Shown in pieces: positions 1 to 9,455 of a stretch of DNA of 64,000 nucleotides. This DNA is from Cellulomonas gilvus ATCC 13127 (GTDB taxonomy: Bacteria; Actinomycetota; Actinomycetes; Actinomycetales; Cellulomonadaceae), in the NCBI RefSeq assembly GCF_000218545.1, contig NC_015671.1:2480001-2544000 (forward strand). Reading direction: 5' to 3'. Numbering within the stretch: the stretch's first letter is position 1; each line of letters begins with the position of its first letter. The notes under the pieces were generated by a model that was given only the letters and a program-made list of their open reading frames with translations, was not told the DNA's origin and did not search any database. Position numbers and translations under genes: made by a program.

Positions 1-260
1 CGACGCGCGAGGCCACCCAGGCCGCGCGCCGCGCGCTGGGCTCGCTCGACGACGCGGAGAGCGGCCGCGGCGGGTTCGAGCGGGTCGACCCGTATCACGT
101 CCTGGCCTGGGGCGACGGCTTCGAGCTCGACGACCTCCTCGGGGAGCCGACACCGCTGGACCGTGCGCTCCGGCCCGACGAGCCCACGCGGTTCGGCGCG
201 CTCGCGTCACGCGTCTGGCGCGCGCTGCTGGAGCACGAGCGGTACGAGGAGGCACCGTGA
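1..260 (+). CDS. recC: RecC, exodeoxyribonuclease V gamma subunit, C-terminal end only
   Basis: Only the last 85 residues are in the window. The frame is open from the first base and ends with TGA at 258-260. The C-terminus reads ...FGALASRVWRALLEHERYEE, which resembles the end of RecC proteins. RecC is the Chi-recognising, non-catalytic subunit of the RecBCD helicase-nuclease that processes double-strand breaks. Its stop codon overlaps the GTG start of recB (GTGA at 257-260), so the two are translationally coupled. The assignment rests mainly on position directly before recB and recD, because the visible part is short. Confidence 0.85.
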   Translation, partial: TREATQAARRALGSLDDAESGRGGFERVDPYHVLAWGDGFELDDLLGEPTPLDRALRPDEPTRFGALASRVWRALLEHERYEEAP

Positions 261-3200
261 CGACCGTGCCGGTGTTCGACGTCCGCGGGCCGCTGCCCGG
301 CGTGGAGACCGTGGTCCTCGAGGCGAGCGCAGGCACGGGCAAGACGTGGACGATCGCGTCGCTCGCGGTGCGGTACGTCGCCGAGCTCGGGGTCCGTCTG
401 CCCGAGCTCATGCTGGTGACGTTCGGACGGGCCGCGACCACCGAGCTGCGCGACCGCGTGCGGGGCCGCCTGGTCGAGGTCGAGCGCGGCTTGCGGTCAC
501 CCGTGGCACGCACGTCGAGCGACGAGGTCGTGGCGCTGCTCGCCGACGCCGACCCGGCCGAGGTCACGGCGCGCCGCACCCGGCTGGCCGCCGCGCTCGC
601 GGAGTTCGACGCCGCGACCATCACGACGACGCACGGCTTCTGCCAGCAGATGCTCGCGATGCTCGGCACGACGTCCGACGTGGACCACGACGCGACGCTG
701 CTGCCGGACGTCGCCGACCTCGAGGCCGAGGTCGCGGACGACCTGTACCTGCGCACGTACGCCGCCACCACGACCCCGCTCGTCACGGTCGACACCGCGC
801 GCGAGGTGATGCACGCGGCCGTGTCCGACCACGCCGCCGTGCTCGAGCCGGGCGACGCCGAGCCCGGCACCGCTCCCCACCACCGGTTCAAGCTCGCCGA
901 GGTGGCGCGCGCGGAGATGCGCCGCCGCAAGCGCGCCGCGGGTGTCGTCGACTACGACGACCTGCTCACGCTGCTGCGCGACGCGCTCGTCGATCCCGTG
1001 ACCGGGCCCGCGGCCCGCGCGCGCGTACGCGCCGCGTTCCGGGTGGTCATGGTCGACGAGTTCCAGGACACCGATCCGGTGCAGTGGCAGATCCTGCGGT
1101 CGGCGTTCCACGGCGAGCGCACGCTCGTGCTCATCGGCGACCCCAAGCAGGCCATCTACGCGTTCCGCGGTGCCGACGTCACGACGTACCTCGTGGCCGC
1201 GGCCGAGGCGCGCCGGGCGACCCTGGCGCGCAACCACCGCGCGGACCCCGCCGTCCTGGCGGGACTGCGCCCGGTCCTCGAGGGGGCCGCACTCGGTGAC
1301 CCCCGCATCGTCGTGCACCCCGTCGAGGCGCAGCACCGCGGCCGACGCCTGGCCGGTGGTCCGCCCGTGGTGCTGCGGCAGGTGACCCGGACCGCGCTGG
1401 GCACCCGTCCCGGACGCGTCCCGCCCGTGGGCGCGGTGCGTGACCTGCTGTACGCCGACGTCGCGGCGCAGGTGGTCGAGACGCTGACCACGTGCCGCGT
1501 CCCCGACGACGGCACCGCACCGCACGGCACCGCAGCGGACGGCACCGCACCGGACGGCACCGCGCTCGCCGGACGGCACGACCCGCCGCTGCGCGCCGTC
1601 CGACCGGGCGAGATCGCCGTGCTGGTCCGGCGCAACCGCGACGCGCAGGCGGTCCAGCGCGCGCTCGCCGAGGCCGGGGTGCCCGCCGTGATCTCGGGCC
1701 TGGCGAGCGTGTTCGGCACGCGCTCGGCCCAGCACTGGCTCACGCTCCTGTCCGCGCTGGCCCGTCCGGACGACTCCGGGCTCGCCGCGGGCGCCGCGCT
1801 CACCCCGTTCCTCGGCTGGACGGCCGCCGAGCTCGCGCTCGCGGACGACCGTGCGCGCGACCGCCTGGCGGAGCGCGTGCGCACCTGGGCCGCGACGCTC
1901 GCGTCGCACGGGGTCGCGGCGCTGCTCGAGGCGGCCGCGGCCACCGGCATGCGGGCGCGCGTGGTCGCCGCGGTGGACGGCGAGCGCGAGCTCACCGACC
2001 TCCGGCACGTGGGCGAGGCGCTGCACGCCGTCGCGGTCCACGAGAGCCTCGGCGCGTCCGCGCTGCTCGAGTGGCTGCGCGCACGGATCGAGGAGGCCGG
2101 CAGGGACTACGCCGAGGAGCGCAGCCGCCGCCTGCAGACCGATGCGGCCGCCGTCCAGGTGATCACCGTGCACGCGAGCAAGGGGCTGCAGTTCCCGGTC
2201 ACGCTCGTCCCGTTCGCGTGGGACACCTGGGTGCCGTCCGAGCCCGCGGTGCTCCGCTTCCACCGCGACGACGAGCGAACGCTGCACGTGGGCGGTCCGG
2301 GCAGCCCGGGCTATGCGGCGGGAGCTGTGGCGCATGCGGAGGACGACGCGGGTGAGCAGCTGCGGCTGACGTACGTCGCCCTCACGCGTGCCCGCAGCCA
2401 GGTGGTGGTGTGGTGGGCACCGAGCCGCAACTCCGAGCGCAGCCCGCTGTCCCGCCTCCTGCTGGGGGCGCGCACGCCCGACGGCACCCCGGACGCGGTG
2501 GTCCCGGTGCCGACCGACGAGGACGCGACGGTCCGCTTCGCCGAGCTCGCCGCACGCACCGGCGGCGACCTGGTGCTCCAGGTCGTCGACGCGCCACGGG
2601 CACGCGCCCGCTGGTCACCCCCGGCGACCGCACGGCCCGCGCTCGAGCTCGCGCGGCTCGACCGCACGGTCGACCTGCTGTGGCGGCGCACGTCGTTCAC
2701 GGGTCTCACCGCGGCGGCCTACGACCACCGCCCGCACGCGCCGTCGTCCGAGCCCGATGACCCGGGTGTGCAGGACGAGCCCGACGGCCCCGTGACGGGG
2801 ACGTCCGCGCTGCCGGCCGCGGGTCCGGTCACGCCTGCGCAGGACGACGAGGAGCGCGTCGCCCGTGCGTGCGCCTCACCGCTCGCCGACCTGCCCGCCG
2901 GCACCGCGTTCGGCACGCTCGTGCACCACGTGCTCGAGCACGTGGACACCACGGCACCGGACCTCGGCGCCGAGGTGGCGCTGCGCTGCGCCGAGGCGGA
3001 TCCCGGGGGCTCGCTCGGGATCGACCCGGAGGTGCTCGCCGCACGCCTGCTGCCCGCGCTGCGCACGCCACTGGGTCCGCTGATGGGCGGCCGGACGCTC
3101 GCGGACGTCCCGCCGGGCGACCGCCTGGCCGAGCTGGACTTCGAGCTGCCCCTGGCCGGCGGCGACGACCGGGCCGCACCCGGCCGGCCCGCGACGCTGC

Positions 3201-3718
3201 GCGCGGTGGCCGACCTGCTGCGCGCGCACCTGACCGCCGACGACCCGTTCGCGGGGTACGCCGCCCGGCTCGAGGACCCCGAGCTCGCCGGCGGCCCGCT
3301 GCGCGGCTACCTCGCGGGGAGCATCGACGCGGTCCTGCGGGTGCCGGCACCCGACGGCGGGCACACGTACGTGGTCGTGGACTACAAGACCAACCGGCTG
3401 GGCCCGTGGGACGAGCCGCTCACGGCGTGGCACTACCGGCCCTCGACGTTGGTGGACGCGATGGTCGAGCACCACTACCCGCTGCAGCTGCTGCTGTACT
3501 CGGCCGCGCTGCACCGGTTCCTGCGCTGGCGCGTGCGGGACTACGACCCCGCCCGGCACCTGGGCGGCGCGCTGTACCTGTTCGTGCGCGGGATGACCGG
3601 CCCGGGCACGCCCGTGCTGGACGGGCCCGGCGGTCCGAGCCCCGCGGGTGTTCTCGCCTGGCGCCCGCCCGCCGCGCTCGTGACGGACCTGTCCGACCTC
3701 CTGGCAGGTGTGCGATGA
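257..3718 (+). CDS. recB: RecB, exodeoxyribonuclease V beta subunit (helicase-nuclease)
   Basis: This 1153-residue protein is a full-length UvrD-type superfamily 1A helicase fused to a C-terminal PD-(D/E)XK nuclease. The Walker A motif EASAGTGKT lies at residues 22-30 and the Walker B motif DEFQDTD begins near residue 267. A late helicase motif, HASKGLQFPVTLVPF, lies near residue 638. The nuclease core VVDYKTNRLG is near residue 1040, with the catalytic Asp and Lys present. In the RecBCD complex RecB is the slower 3'-5' motor and the only nuclease. The gene starts with GTG inside the recC stop and overlaps recD by ATGA at 3715-3718. A 15-bp tandem repeat encodes GTAPD-like units at residues 419-436, probably a surface linker. 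Confidence 0.97.
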   Translation: MTTVPVFDVRGPLPGVETVVLEASAGTGKTWTIASLAVRYVAELGVRLPELMLVTFGRAATTELRDRVRGRLVEVERGLRSPVARTSSDEVVALLADADPAEVTARRTRLAAALAEFDAATITTTHGFCQQMLAMLGTTSDVDHDATLLPDVADLEAEVADDLYLRTYAATTTPLVTVDTAREVMHAAVSDHAAVLEPGDAEPGTAPHHRFKLAEVARAEMRRRKRAAGVVDYDDLLTLLRDALVDPVTGPAARARVRAAFRVVMVDEFQDTDPVQWQILRSAFHGERTLVLIGDPKQAIYAFRGADVTTYLVAAAEARRATLARNHRADPAVLAGLRPVLEGAALGDPRIVVHPVEAQHRGRRLAGGPPVVLRQVTRTALGTRPGRVPPVGAVRDLLYADVAAQVVETLTTCRVPDDGTAPHGTAADGTAPDGTALAGRHDPPLRAVRPGEIAVLVRRNRDAQAVQRALAEAGVPAVISGLASVFGTRSAQHWLTLLSALARPDDSGLAAGAALTPFLGWTAAELALADDRARDRLAERVRTWAATLASHGVAALLEAAAATGMRARVVAAVDGERELTDLRHVGEALHAVAVHESLGASALLEWLRARIEEAGRDYAEERSRRLQTDAAAVQVITVHASKGLQFPVTLVPFAWDTWVPSEPAVLRFHRDDERTLHVGGPGSPGYAAGAVAHAEDDAGEQLRLTYVALTRARSQVVVWWAPSRNSERSPLSRLLLGARTPDGTPDAVVPVPTDEDATVRFAELAARTGGDLVLQVVDAPRARARWSPPATARPALELARLDRTVDLLWRRTSFTGLTAAAYDHRPHAPSSEPDDPGVQDEPDGPVTGTSALPAAGPVTPAQDDEERVARACASPLADLPAGTAFGTLVHHVLEHVDTTAPDLGAEVALRCAEADPGGSLGIDPEVLAARLLPALRTPLGPLMGGRTLADVPPGDRLAELDFELPLAGGDDRAAPGRPATLRAVADLLRAHLTADDPFAGYAARLEDPELAGGPLRGYLAGSIDAVLRVPAPDGGHTYVVVDYKTNRLGPWDEPLTAWHYRPSTLVDAMVEHHYPLQLLLYSAALHRFLRWRVRDYDPARHLGGALYLFVRGMTGPGTPVLDGPGGPSPAGVLAWRPPAALVTDLSDLLAGVR

Positions 3719-5625
3719 GCCACGACGTCACGCTCGGCGGCCAGGGCGCCGTGCCCGGAGCGTTCCCCGGTGCGCGTGACGCCGCACGCGCGTGGTCCGG
3801 CGACGCGTCGCCGGATGTGCCGTGGCACACCGAGGGCCTGCTCGCACCGTTCGTCGCCGCGCGCGTCCTGACGTCGGCCGACGTGCACGTCGCGCGCCGC
3901 GTCACCGCGCTGTGCGGCGAGGCCGACGAGTCGGTGCAGCTCGCCGCGGCGCTCGCGGTGCGCGCGCTGCGCGCGGGCTCGGTGTGCGTGGTCCTCGCGG
4001 ACGTGGCGGCGACCGTGGTCGAGCCCACCGACGACGACGCGGGCAGCGACCCGCTCCCGGCCCCGTTCCCCGGCACGCCCGGGGTCGCCCCCGAGCCCGA
4101 CGGCCTGCCGTGGCCCGAGACGGGCGCGTGGACCGGTGCGGTCCGCGCGAGCCCGGCGGTCGCGGACGGAGCCGACGGCCCGCCGGACCGGCCGCTGCGC
4201 TGGACGGACGGCCGCCTCTACCTGGACCGCTACTGGTGCGACGAGGTCGAGGTCGCCGAGCACGTCGCCGCGCGTCTCGAGCCGGTCGCGGTCGACGAGC
4301 AGCGCCTCACGGCGGCCGTGCAGCGCCTGTTCCCGGACGCCGCCGACGACCGGCAGCGGGCGGCGCTGCGGACCGCGGCCACGTCCCGGCTCACGGTCCT
4401 CACGGGCGGGCCGGGTACGGGCAAGACCACGACGGTCGCCCGGCTGGTGGCGGCGCTGCAGGACGTCGCAGGCCCCGGGCTGCGGGTCGCGCTCGCGGCG
4501 CCCACGGGCAAGGCGGCGGCGCGTCTGCAGGAGTCGGTCACCGCGGAGCTGCAGGCCCTGCCGCTCGACGCCGACCGGGCCGCAGCGGGCGAGCTCCGCG
4601 CGAGCACGGTCCACCGCCTGCTCGGGCACCGCCCGGGCAGCAGCACGCGCTTCGGCCACGACGCGCGGCACCGGCTGCCGCACGACGTGGTCGTGGTCGA
4701 CGAGTGCTCGATGATGTCGCTCCCGCTCATGGCGCGCCTGCTCGAGGCCGTGCGGCCGCAGGCGCGCGTGGTGCTGGTGGGTGATGCGCACCAGCTCGCG
4801 AGCGTCGAGGCGGGCGCCGTCCTCGGCGACCTGGTCGCCTCGCTCCCGCACGGCGTCGTCGAGCTCACGCGCGAGCACCGGTTCGGTGCCGAGCTCGCGG
4901 CCCTCGCGCACGCCATCCGGGAGGGCGACGCCGACCGCACGGTCGCGCTGCTCACGGCGGGCGGTGCGGCCGTCGAGTGGGTGCCGACCGCGGGCGACGC
5001 GCCCACCGCGCGCGAGGCGGCGGGCCTCGAGGCCGACGTCCGCGCGACCGGCGCCGCGCTGGTCGCGGCGGCCCGCGCCGGTGCCGTCGACGACGCGCTG
5101 CACGCACTCGGTGAGCACCGGCTCCTGCTGGCCCACCGGCACGGGCCCGCGGGCGTCGCGCACTGGACCGACGTGGTCGAGGAGTGGGTGGCGCAGGAGA
5201 CGGGCGGCCGGTCGGCAGCGCCGTACCCACCGGGCCGGCCGCTCATCGTGACGCGCAACGACCGGTCCACGGGCCTGTACAACGGCGACACGGGTGTGGT
5301 CGTGGAGACGCCCGACGGCGTCGCGGTCGCGTTCGGCGCACCCGGGGCGCACCGCCTGGTGGCGCCCTACCGGCTCCCGCCCGCGCGCAGCGTGCACGCG
5401 ATGACCGTGCACCGCGGCCAGGGCAGCCAGTTCACGCGCGTGAGCGTGGTGCTGCCGCCGGCGGCCTCCCCGCTGCTGACGCGCGAGCTGCTGTACACCG
5501 CGGTCACACGGGCGCGCACGCACCTGCGCGTGATCGGTTCGGAGGCCGCGGTGCGGGCCGCCGTGCAGCGCCCCGTGCAGCGTGCGAGCGGCCTCGCGGC
5601 AGGAGCACGGCCCGTCACCGGGTGA
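3715..5625 (+). CDS. recD: RecD, exodeoxyribonuclease V alpha subunit (5'-3' helicase)
   Basis: This 636-residue superfamily 1B helicase is the fast 5'-3' motor of RecBCD. The Walker A motif GGPGTGKTT lies near residue 230 and the Walker B motif VVVDECSMM near residue 327. The C-terminal motif VHRGQGSQFTRV near residue 564 is characteristic of RecD/TraA helicases. The ATG at 3715 overlaps the recB stop and was chosen for that coupling, although the frame stays open further upstream. The 3' end overlaps the convergent esterase gene by 11 bp, so no terminator separates them. An N-terminal stretch of about 200 residues precedes the helicase core, as in other RecD proteins. Confidence 0.96.
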   Translation: MSHDVTLGGQGAVPGAFPGARDAARAWSGDASPDVPWHTEGLLAPFVAARVLTSADVHVARRVTALCGEADESVQLAAALAVRALRAGSVCVVLADVAATVVEPTDDDAGSDPLPAPFPGTPGVAPEPDGLPWPETGAWTGAVRASPAVADGADGPPDRPLRWTDGRLYLDRYWCDEVEVAEHVAARLEPVAVDEQRLTAAVQRLFPDAADDRQRAALRTAATSRLTVLTGGPGTGKTTTVARLVAALQDVAGPGLRVALAAPTGKAAARLQESVTAELQALPLDADRAAAGELRASTVHRLLGHRPGSSTRFGHDARHRLPHDVVVVDECSMMSLPLMARLLEAVRPQARVVLVGDAHQLASVEAGAVLGDLVASLPHGVVELTREHRFGAELAALAHAIREGDADRTVALLTAGGAAVEWVPTAGDAPTAREAAGLEADVRATGAALVAAARAGAVDDALHALGEHRLLLAHRHGPAGVAHWTDVVEEWVAQETGGRSAAPYPPGRPLIVTRNDRSTGLYNGDTGVVVETPDGVAVAFGAPGAHRLVAPYRLPPARSVHAMTVHRGQGSQFTRVSVVLPPAASPLLTRELLYTAVTRARTHLRVIGSEAAVRAAVQRPVQRASGLAAGARPVTG

Positions 5626-6373
5626 TCGGGAGCCACGCGAGCACGTCCTGGATGCGCGCGTCCCAGTAGCCCCACTCGTGCGAGCCGGGCCCCTCGACGT
5701 CCGTGCGCACCGCGACCCCGCGCTCGCGCGCGCGCTCGAGGAAGCGCAGGTTGCCCTCGTACAGGAAGTCCTCGGTGCCGCACGCGACGAACAGGTCCGG
5801 CAGCGCCCCGGGGTCGGCCGCGTCGAGCAGCGCGAGCAGGTCGTCGTCGGGTCCGGGCACCTGCCCGCCCCAGACCTGCGGGACCAGCGTGCGCAGGTTC
5901 TCGTCGGGCACCACGTCGAGCGCCCCGGACAGGGCAGCGGCCGCGGCGAACCTCCCGGGCTCGCGCAGCGCCCACTTGAGCGCCCCGTACCCGCCCATCG
6001 ACAACCCCGCGACGAACGTGTCCTGCGGCCGGGTCGAGACGCGGAAGAACGACGACACGAGCGCGGGCAGCTCCTGCGTCAGGTGCGTCCAGTACGCGCC
6101 GCCGTGCCGCTCGTCGGCGTAGAACGACCGCCCCGCGCGCGGCATGACCACCGCGATGCCCCGCTCGGTCGCGTACCGCTCGATCGACGTGCGGCGGGTC
6201 CAGATCGTCTCGTCGTCGGACAGGCCGTGCAGCAGGTAGAGCACGGGCGGCGGTGCGTCGGACGCGACGCCCTCGAGGCCGATCTGCGCGTGCGTCGTCT
6301 GGGGCAGCAGCACGGTCATGGCGGTGCTGACCTGCAGCACGTCGGAGAAGAAGTGGCAGGTGACCAGGGCCAC
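5615..6373 (-). CDS. Alpha/beta-hydrolase esterase of the EstA/esterase D family
   Basis: The 252-residue protein belongs to the putative-esterase family (PF00756) and resembles streptococcal tributyrin esterase EstA in overall plan, from the N-terminal FFSDVLQVSTAMTVLLPQ to the nucleophile elbow GLSMGGYGALKW (Ser near residue 124). The expected acid lies in ACGTEDFLYEG and the histidine in GPGSHEWGYWD near residue 230. No signal peptide is visible, so it probably acts in the cytoplasm on short-chain esters. In a cellulolytic bacterium it could remove acetyl or feruloyl groups from xylan fragments, but that is inference. It converges on recD with an 11-bp overlap. The start codon is followed by ALVTCHFFSD, close to the family consensus. 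Confidence 0.85.
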   Translation of the reverse strand: MALVTCHFFSDVLQVSTAMTVLLPQTTHAQIGLEGVASDAPPPVLYLLHGLSDDETIWTRRTSIERYATERGIAVVMPRAGRSFYADERHGGAYWTHLTQELPALVSSFFRVSTRPQDTFVAGLSMGGYGALKWALREPGRFAAAAALSGALDVVPDENLRTLVPQVWGGQVPGPDDDLLALLDAADPGALPDLFVACGTEDFLYEGNLRFLERARERGVAVRTDVEGPGSHEWGYWDARIQDVLAWLPITR

Positions 6374-6433
6374 GCGGGGACCTCCTCGTCGGGGTGGGCG
6401 GACCGGCTCAGCCTGCCACGCCGCGCCGACGGC

Positions 6434-6473
6434 GCTGACCGGCCCCGCGGGGGGCTCCGCGGGGCCGGTCAGC
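6434..6473 (-). terminator. Strong stem-loop after the HtrA-like gene
   Basis: A perfect 17-bp inverted repeat (6434-6450 with 6457-6473) encloses a 6-nt loop. It lies 20 bp downstream of the protease stop on the minus strand and upstream of the esterase start. There is no clear U tract, which is common in very GC-rich actinobacteria. Confidence 0.75.
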
Positions 6474-6493
6474 CTGGGCCGCGCCGCGGACGG

Positions 6494-7885
6494 TCAGTCC
6501 GCGGGGCCCTGGACGAGCGTCACGGTCGCGGTCTGCGTCCCGCCCGTGCTGCCCGACGTCCAGGTGAGCGTGACCTCGTCGCCCGGGGCATACCCCGCGA
6601 GCACGCTCGAGAGCTCGTCTCCCGACGAGACCGCGGTGCCGTCCACGGCCGTCACGGTGTCTCCGGCCTCCAGTCCGGCCTCGGCGGCCGGCGTGTCCGC
6701 CACGACGCCCGCGATCGTCGCTCCCGCCGCGGAGCCCGCGCCCGACGGGCCCGTCGCCAACGACACCCCGAGGAACGCCGGGTACCCGATCGTCACGCCG
6801 CCGGAGTCGTCGCCCGACCGGATCTGCCGGACCAGCACGAGCGCGTCCTGCACGTCGATCGCGTACGCGACGGTCGTGACGCCCCCGCTCGACGCGGCGG
6901 TCGTCATGCCGACGACCTCGCCCTCGTCGTCGAGCACCGGCCCGCCCGAGTCGCCCGAGACCACGTCGGCCTGGAGCTGGACCAGGCCCGACAGCGTCTC
7001 GGAGTCCGTCCCGTCGGTCGAGGCGGTCATGGTCTGCTCGGTCGCGGTGACCGTCCCGGCCGCGGCGACCAGGTCGCCGGTGCCCTCGGCGTTGCCGACG
7101 GCCGTGACCTGGTCGCCCACGTCGACGCCGCCGTCGTCGTCGATCGTCACGGGGGTCAGCCCCGAGGCATCCTCGAGCTGCAGCAGCGCGACGTCGGAGT
7201 CCGGCGCCGTGCCCACCACCGTCGCGGCGTACGTCGTCCCGGTGGACTCGACCGTCACCTCGATCTCGGTCGCGCCGTCGATCACGTGGTTGTTGGTCAG
7301 CACCAGGCCGTCGGCGGTCAGGACCATGCCCGTCCCGGCCGACTCGGCCTGCGCGTAGCCGAGTGTGCTCGTGATGGTCACCACGCCCACCTGCTGGTCC
7401 GCATCCGCGGCGACCGCATCGCTCTGCGCGCCACCGCCCAGCGCAGAGCCGTCCTGGTCCGGGCCGGTCAGCCCGCCCCCTCCCGGACCACCCCACATGC
7501 CGTCGGGCAGCGTACGCGTCGCGTCCGACGAGCCCGAGCCGTCCGACGAGCTCGTGTCATCCGACGTATCGGTGCCGTCCGACGACGCGTCCTGCTGCGC
7601 GGTCACGCCGGTGCGCACCGAGCCGGTCGGGTCGGCCGACGACATGCCCTCGACGACCCCGAGCCCGACGATCGCGGCGATCGCGACGGGCGCGACGCCC
7701 ATCGTGACCAGCTGCCAGGTGGGCGTGCGGTGCGGTGCCCCGGGCGCCCCCGGTTCCGTGGGCGGAGGCGGCACGGGCGGGAGCGCGGCCCGCGTCGGGT
7801 GGTCGGCGGGGCCGGCCAGGCTCGCGTGCGGGTGCTGCTCGGGGCGTCCCGCGCCGTCCTGCGGGTGGGGCGTGCTCTGCGACAT
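6494..7885 (-). CDS. Membrane-anchored HtrA/DegP-like serine protease with PDZ domain
   Basis: This 463-residue protein has a proline-rich cytoplasmic N-terminus, one transmembrane helix (VTMGVAPVAIAAIVGLGVV), a Ser/Thr/Asp-rich linker, a trypsin-like domain and a C-terminal PDZ domain. The catalytic triad is visible: His in LTNNHVIDGA (near residue 198), Asp in DSDVALLQL (near 230) and Ser in VSGDSGGPV (near 312). The PDZ region, roughly residues 370-463, contains AGLEAGDTVTAVDG. The family degrades or chaperones misfolded proteins outside the membrane. The ATG at 7885 was chosen because GGAGGG lies 9 nt upstream, rather than the further upstream ATG at 7930. A strong terminator follows the gene. 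Confidence 0.93.
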   Translation of the reverse strand: MSQSTPHPQDGAGRPEQHPHASLAGPADHPTRAALPPVPPPPTEPGAPGAPHRTPTWQLVTMGVAPVAIAAIVGLGVVEGMSSADPTGSVRTGVTAQQDASSDGTDTSDDTSSSDGSGSSDATRTLPDGMWGGPGGGGLTGPDQDGSALGGGAQSDAVAADADQQVGVVTITSTLGYAQAESAGTGMVLTADGLVLTNNHVIDGATEIEVTVESTGTTYAATVVGTAPDSDVALLQLEDASGLTPVTIDDDGGVDVGDQVTAVGNAEGTGDLVAAAGTVTATEQTMTASTDGTDSETLSGLVQLQADVVSGDSGGPVLDDEGEVVGMTTAASSGGVTTVAYAIDVQDALVLVRQIRSGDDSGGVTIGYPAFLGVSLATGPSGAGSAAGATIAGVVADTPAAEAGLEAGDTVTAVDGTAVSSGDELSSVLAGYAPGDEVTLTWTSGSTGGTQTATVTLVQGPAD

Positions 7886-7995
7886 GGTGCCGGTCCCTCC
7901 TTCGCGCCGCTCTGGCGCTCTGGGACCCATGTCACGCCCCGGACCCGGACGTCACCTGGACGCCGGCTCCGGGCCCGCTGTGAGTTCTCGGCGGG

Positions 7996-9033
7996 TCAGC
8001 GCACGCGGTGCGCGACCAGCTCGAGGGCGATCTCCTCCCACCACTGACCGGCGCCCGGTCCTCCGTTGCACGCGCCGTCGGACTCGCCGGGGTGCTTGAC
8101 CCACAGGAGCGCGTCGAGCAGGTACCCGTCCTTCTTGGTGACGGGCCGCACGCCCAGCCCCTGCCCCCGGGGGTTGCACCACTGCCCGCGGGCGCTCGCC
8201 GTGCCGTTGCGCGACGTGTCGATCACGAAGTGCCGGTGCGCCTGACCGACGCCCGCCGCGGCGAGCTGCTGCGCGACCTTCTTGGCGTACGCCTGCTCGG
8301 CCGACGTCGCGTTGTAGTTGGACACGTTCGTCGCGAACCCGCGCGCCTTGGCCACACCCGCGGCGCGCAGCCGTGCGGCGGTGTCGGCGGGCGTGCGCCA
8401 GTTCGAGTGACCCGCGTCCAGGTAGACCCACGCGCCGGTCGCCGCGAGCTTGGCGGTCGCGTCCTTGATGAGCGGGACGCGCGTCGGGTCGTCGCAGTCC
8501 TGCACCAGGGCGTCGGGCTCGAGCACCACGATCGCCTCCGACCGCCCGCCGACCGCGCCGTCCCGCAGCCCGAGCGCGACCTGCGCGATCCACTTCGGGT
8601 AGGTCTGCGGCGTCAGGCCGCCGCCCGAGTGCCCGCCGCAGTCACGGTTGGGGATCGCATACAGCACCAGCTGCGGCGTCTGGTTCTTGGCGCGCGCCTT
8701 CTTCACGTACGCCGCGACCTCGGCGCGCGCACCGGCCACCCCGGTCCAGTCGCCGATCCAGCGCGCCTGCGGCGCGGTCGCGATGACGTCGAGCCGGTTC
8801 GCGACGCTCGTGCGGCCCGCGGCGCGGGCGGCCTTCGCGGCCGCGCGGGCCTGCGTGTCGGTGTCCACGTACAGGCGCTGCGCGAGGCGCGGCGCGACGC
8901 TCGCGGCCGGGGCCGCGTCGGAGGCTCCGGCCGACGCGGCCGCACCGGGCGCCGCCTGGGTCGGTGCCGCCAGGGCGAGCAGGAGCGCGACGACGGGCAG
9001 GGCCAGGAGCGCGCGGGCGCGGATGCGGGTCAC
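7996..9033 (-). CDS. Secreted glycoside hydrolase family 6 (endo-1,4-beta-glucanase)
   Basis: The 345-residue protein has a cleavable signal peptide (RIRARALLALPVVALLLALAAPTQA) and then a GH6 catalytic domain with no carbohydrate-binding module. GH6 enzymes hydrolyse cellulose by an inverting mechanism. The general-acid aspartate sits in VVLEPDALVQDC (near residue 172), another conserved region is YAIPNRDCGGHSGGG, and the base region is WVKHPGESDGAC (near residue 315). Four cysteines are placed to form the two usual disulfides. The standard motif WxKPPGESDG is WVKHPGESDG here. Loop content suggests an endoglucanase rather than an exo-enzyme, but this cannot be settled by eye. It is the clearest sign of a cellulolytic lifestyle in the window. 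Confidence 0.95.
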   Translation of the reverse strand: MTRIRARALLALPVVALLLALAAPTQAAPGAAASAGASDAAPAASVAPRLAQRLYVDTDTQARAAAKAARAAGRTSVANRLDVIATAPQARWIGDWTGVAGARAEVAAYVKKARAKNQTPQLVLYAIPNRDCGGHSGGGLTPQTYPKWIAQVALGLRDGAVGGRSEAIVVLEPDALVQDCDDPTRVPLIKDATAKLAATGAWVYLDAGHSNWRTPADTAARLRAAGVAKARGFATNVSNYNATSAEQAYAKKVAQQLAAAGVGQAHRHFVIDTSRNGTASARGQWCNPRGQGLGVRPVTKKDGYLLDALLWVKHPGESDGACNGGPGAGQWWEEIALELVAHRVR

Positions 9034-9103
9034 CCGGCGAGGGTAGTGCGCACCGCGGACAGCGCCCAGCCCCGTCGCCGGGCCACGAGTGGGCGGAACG
9101 TGC

Positions 9104-9406
9104 TCACACGTCCACGAGACCCAGCCGCACTCGGGCCACGTCGCCCGCCTCGACGCCCTGCGCGCGGCGGACCGCCGCCTTCACCGGGAGCACGTACGTC
9201 GTCGCGCCCGGGAAGATCGACGTGCGCCACGTCGACGTCCCGATCGTCACCTCGACGCGCACGGACCCGAAGCCGCGCGCCACGCCCTCCGCCAGGTCGG
9301 CGATCTCGTCGGCGACCGACGTCGGCAGGTCCGCGAACGTCCACGAGTCGGACTTGCGGGCGTCCCACAGCCGCAGCTGCGCGTCGAACTCGAACTCGTG
9401 CTCCAT
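9104..9406 (-). CDS. DUF1905 family protein
   Basis: This 100-residue protein matches the DUF1905 pattern: an N-terminal EHEFEFDAQLRLWDARKSDSWTFADLP, a central GSVRVEVTIGTSTWRTSIFP, and a C-terminal YVLPVKAAVRRAQGVEAGDVARVRLGL. The family is a small beta-barrel of unknown function that also occurs fused to YdeI-type domains. It lies 50 bp downstream of gltD on the same strand and may be cotranscribed, but nothing in its sequence suggests a role in nitrogen metabolism. No signal peptide or membrane segment is present. Confidence 0.85.
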   Translation of the reverse strand: MEHEFEFDAQLRLWDARKSDSWTFADLPTSVADEIADLAEGVARGFGSVRVEVTIGTSTWRTSIFPGATTYVLPVKAAVRRAQGVEAGDVARVRLGLVDV

Positions 9407-9455
9407 GCGCCCATGGTGCCGAACCCCACCGACACCGCGGACGCGCGACCAGCCG

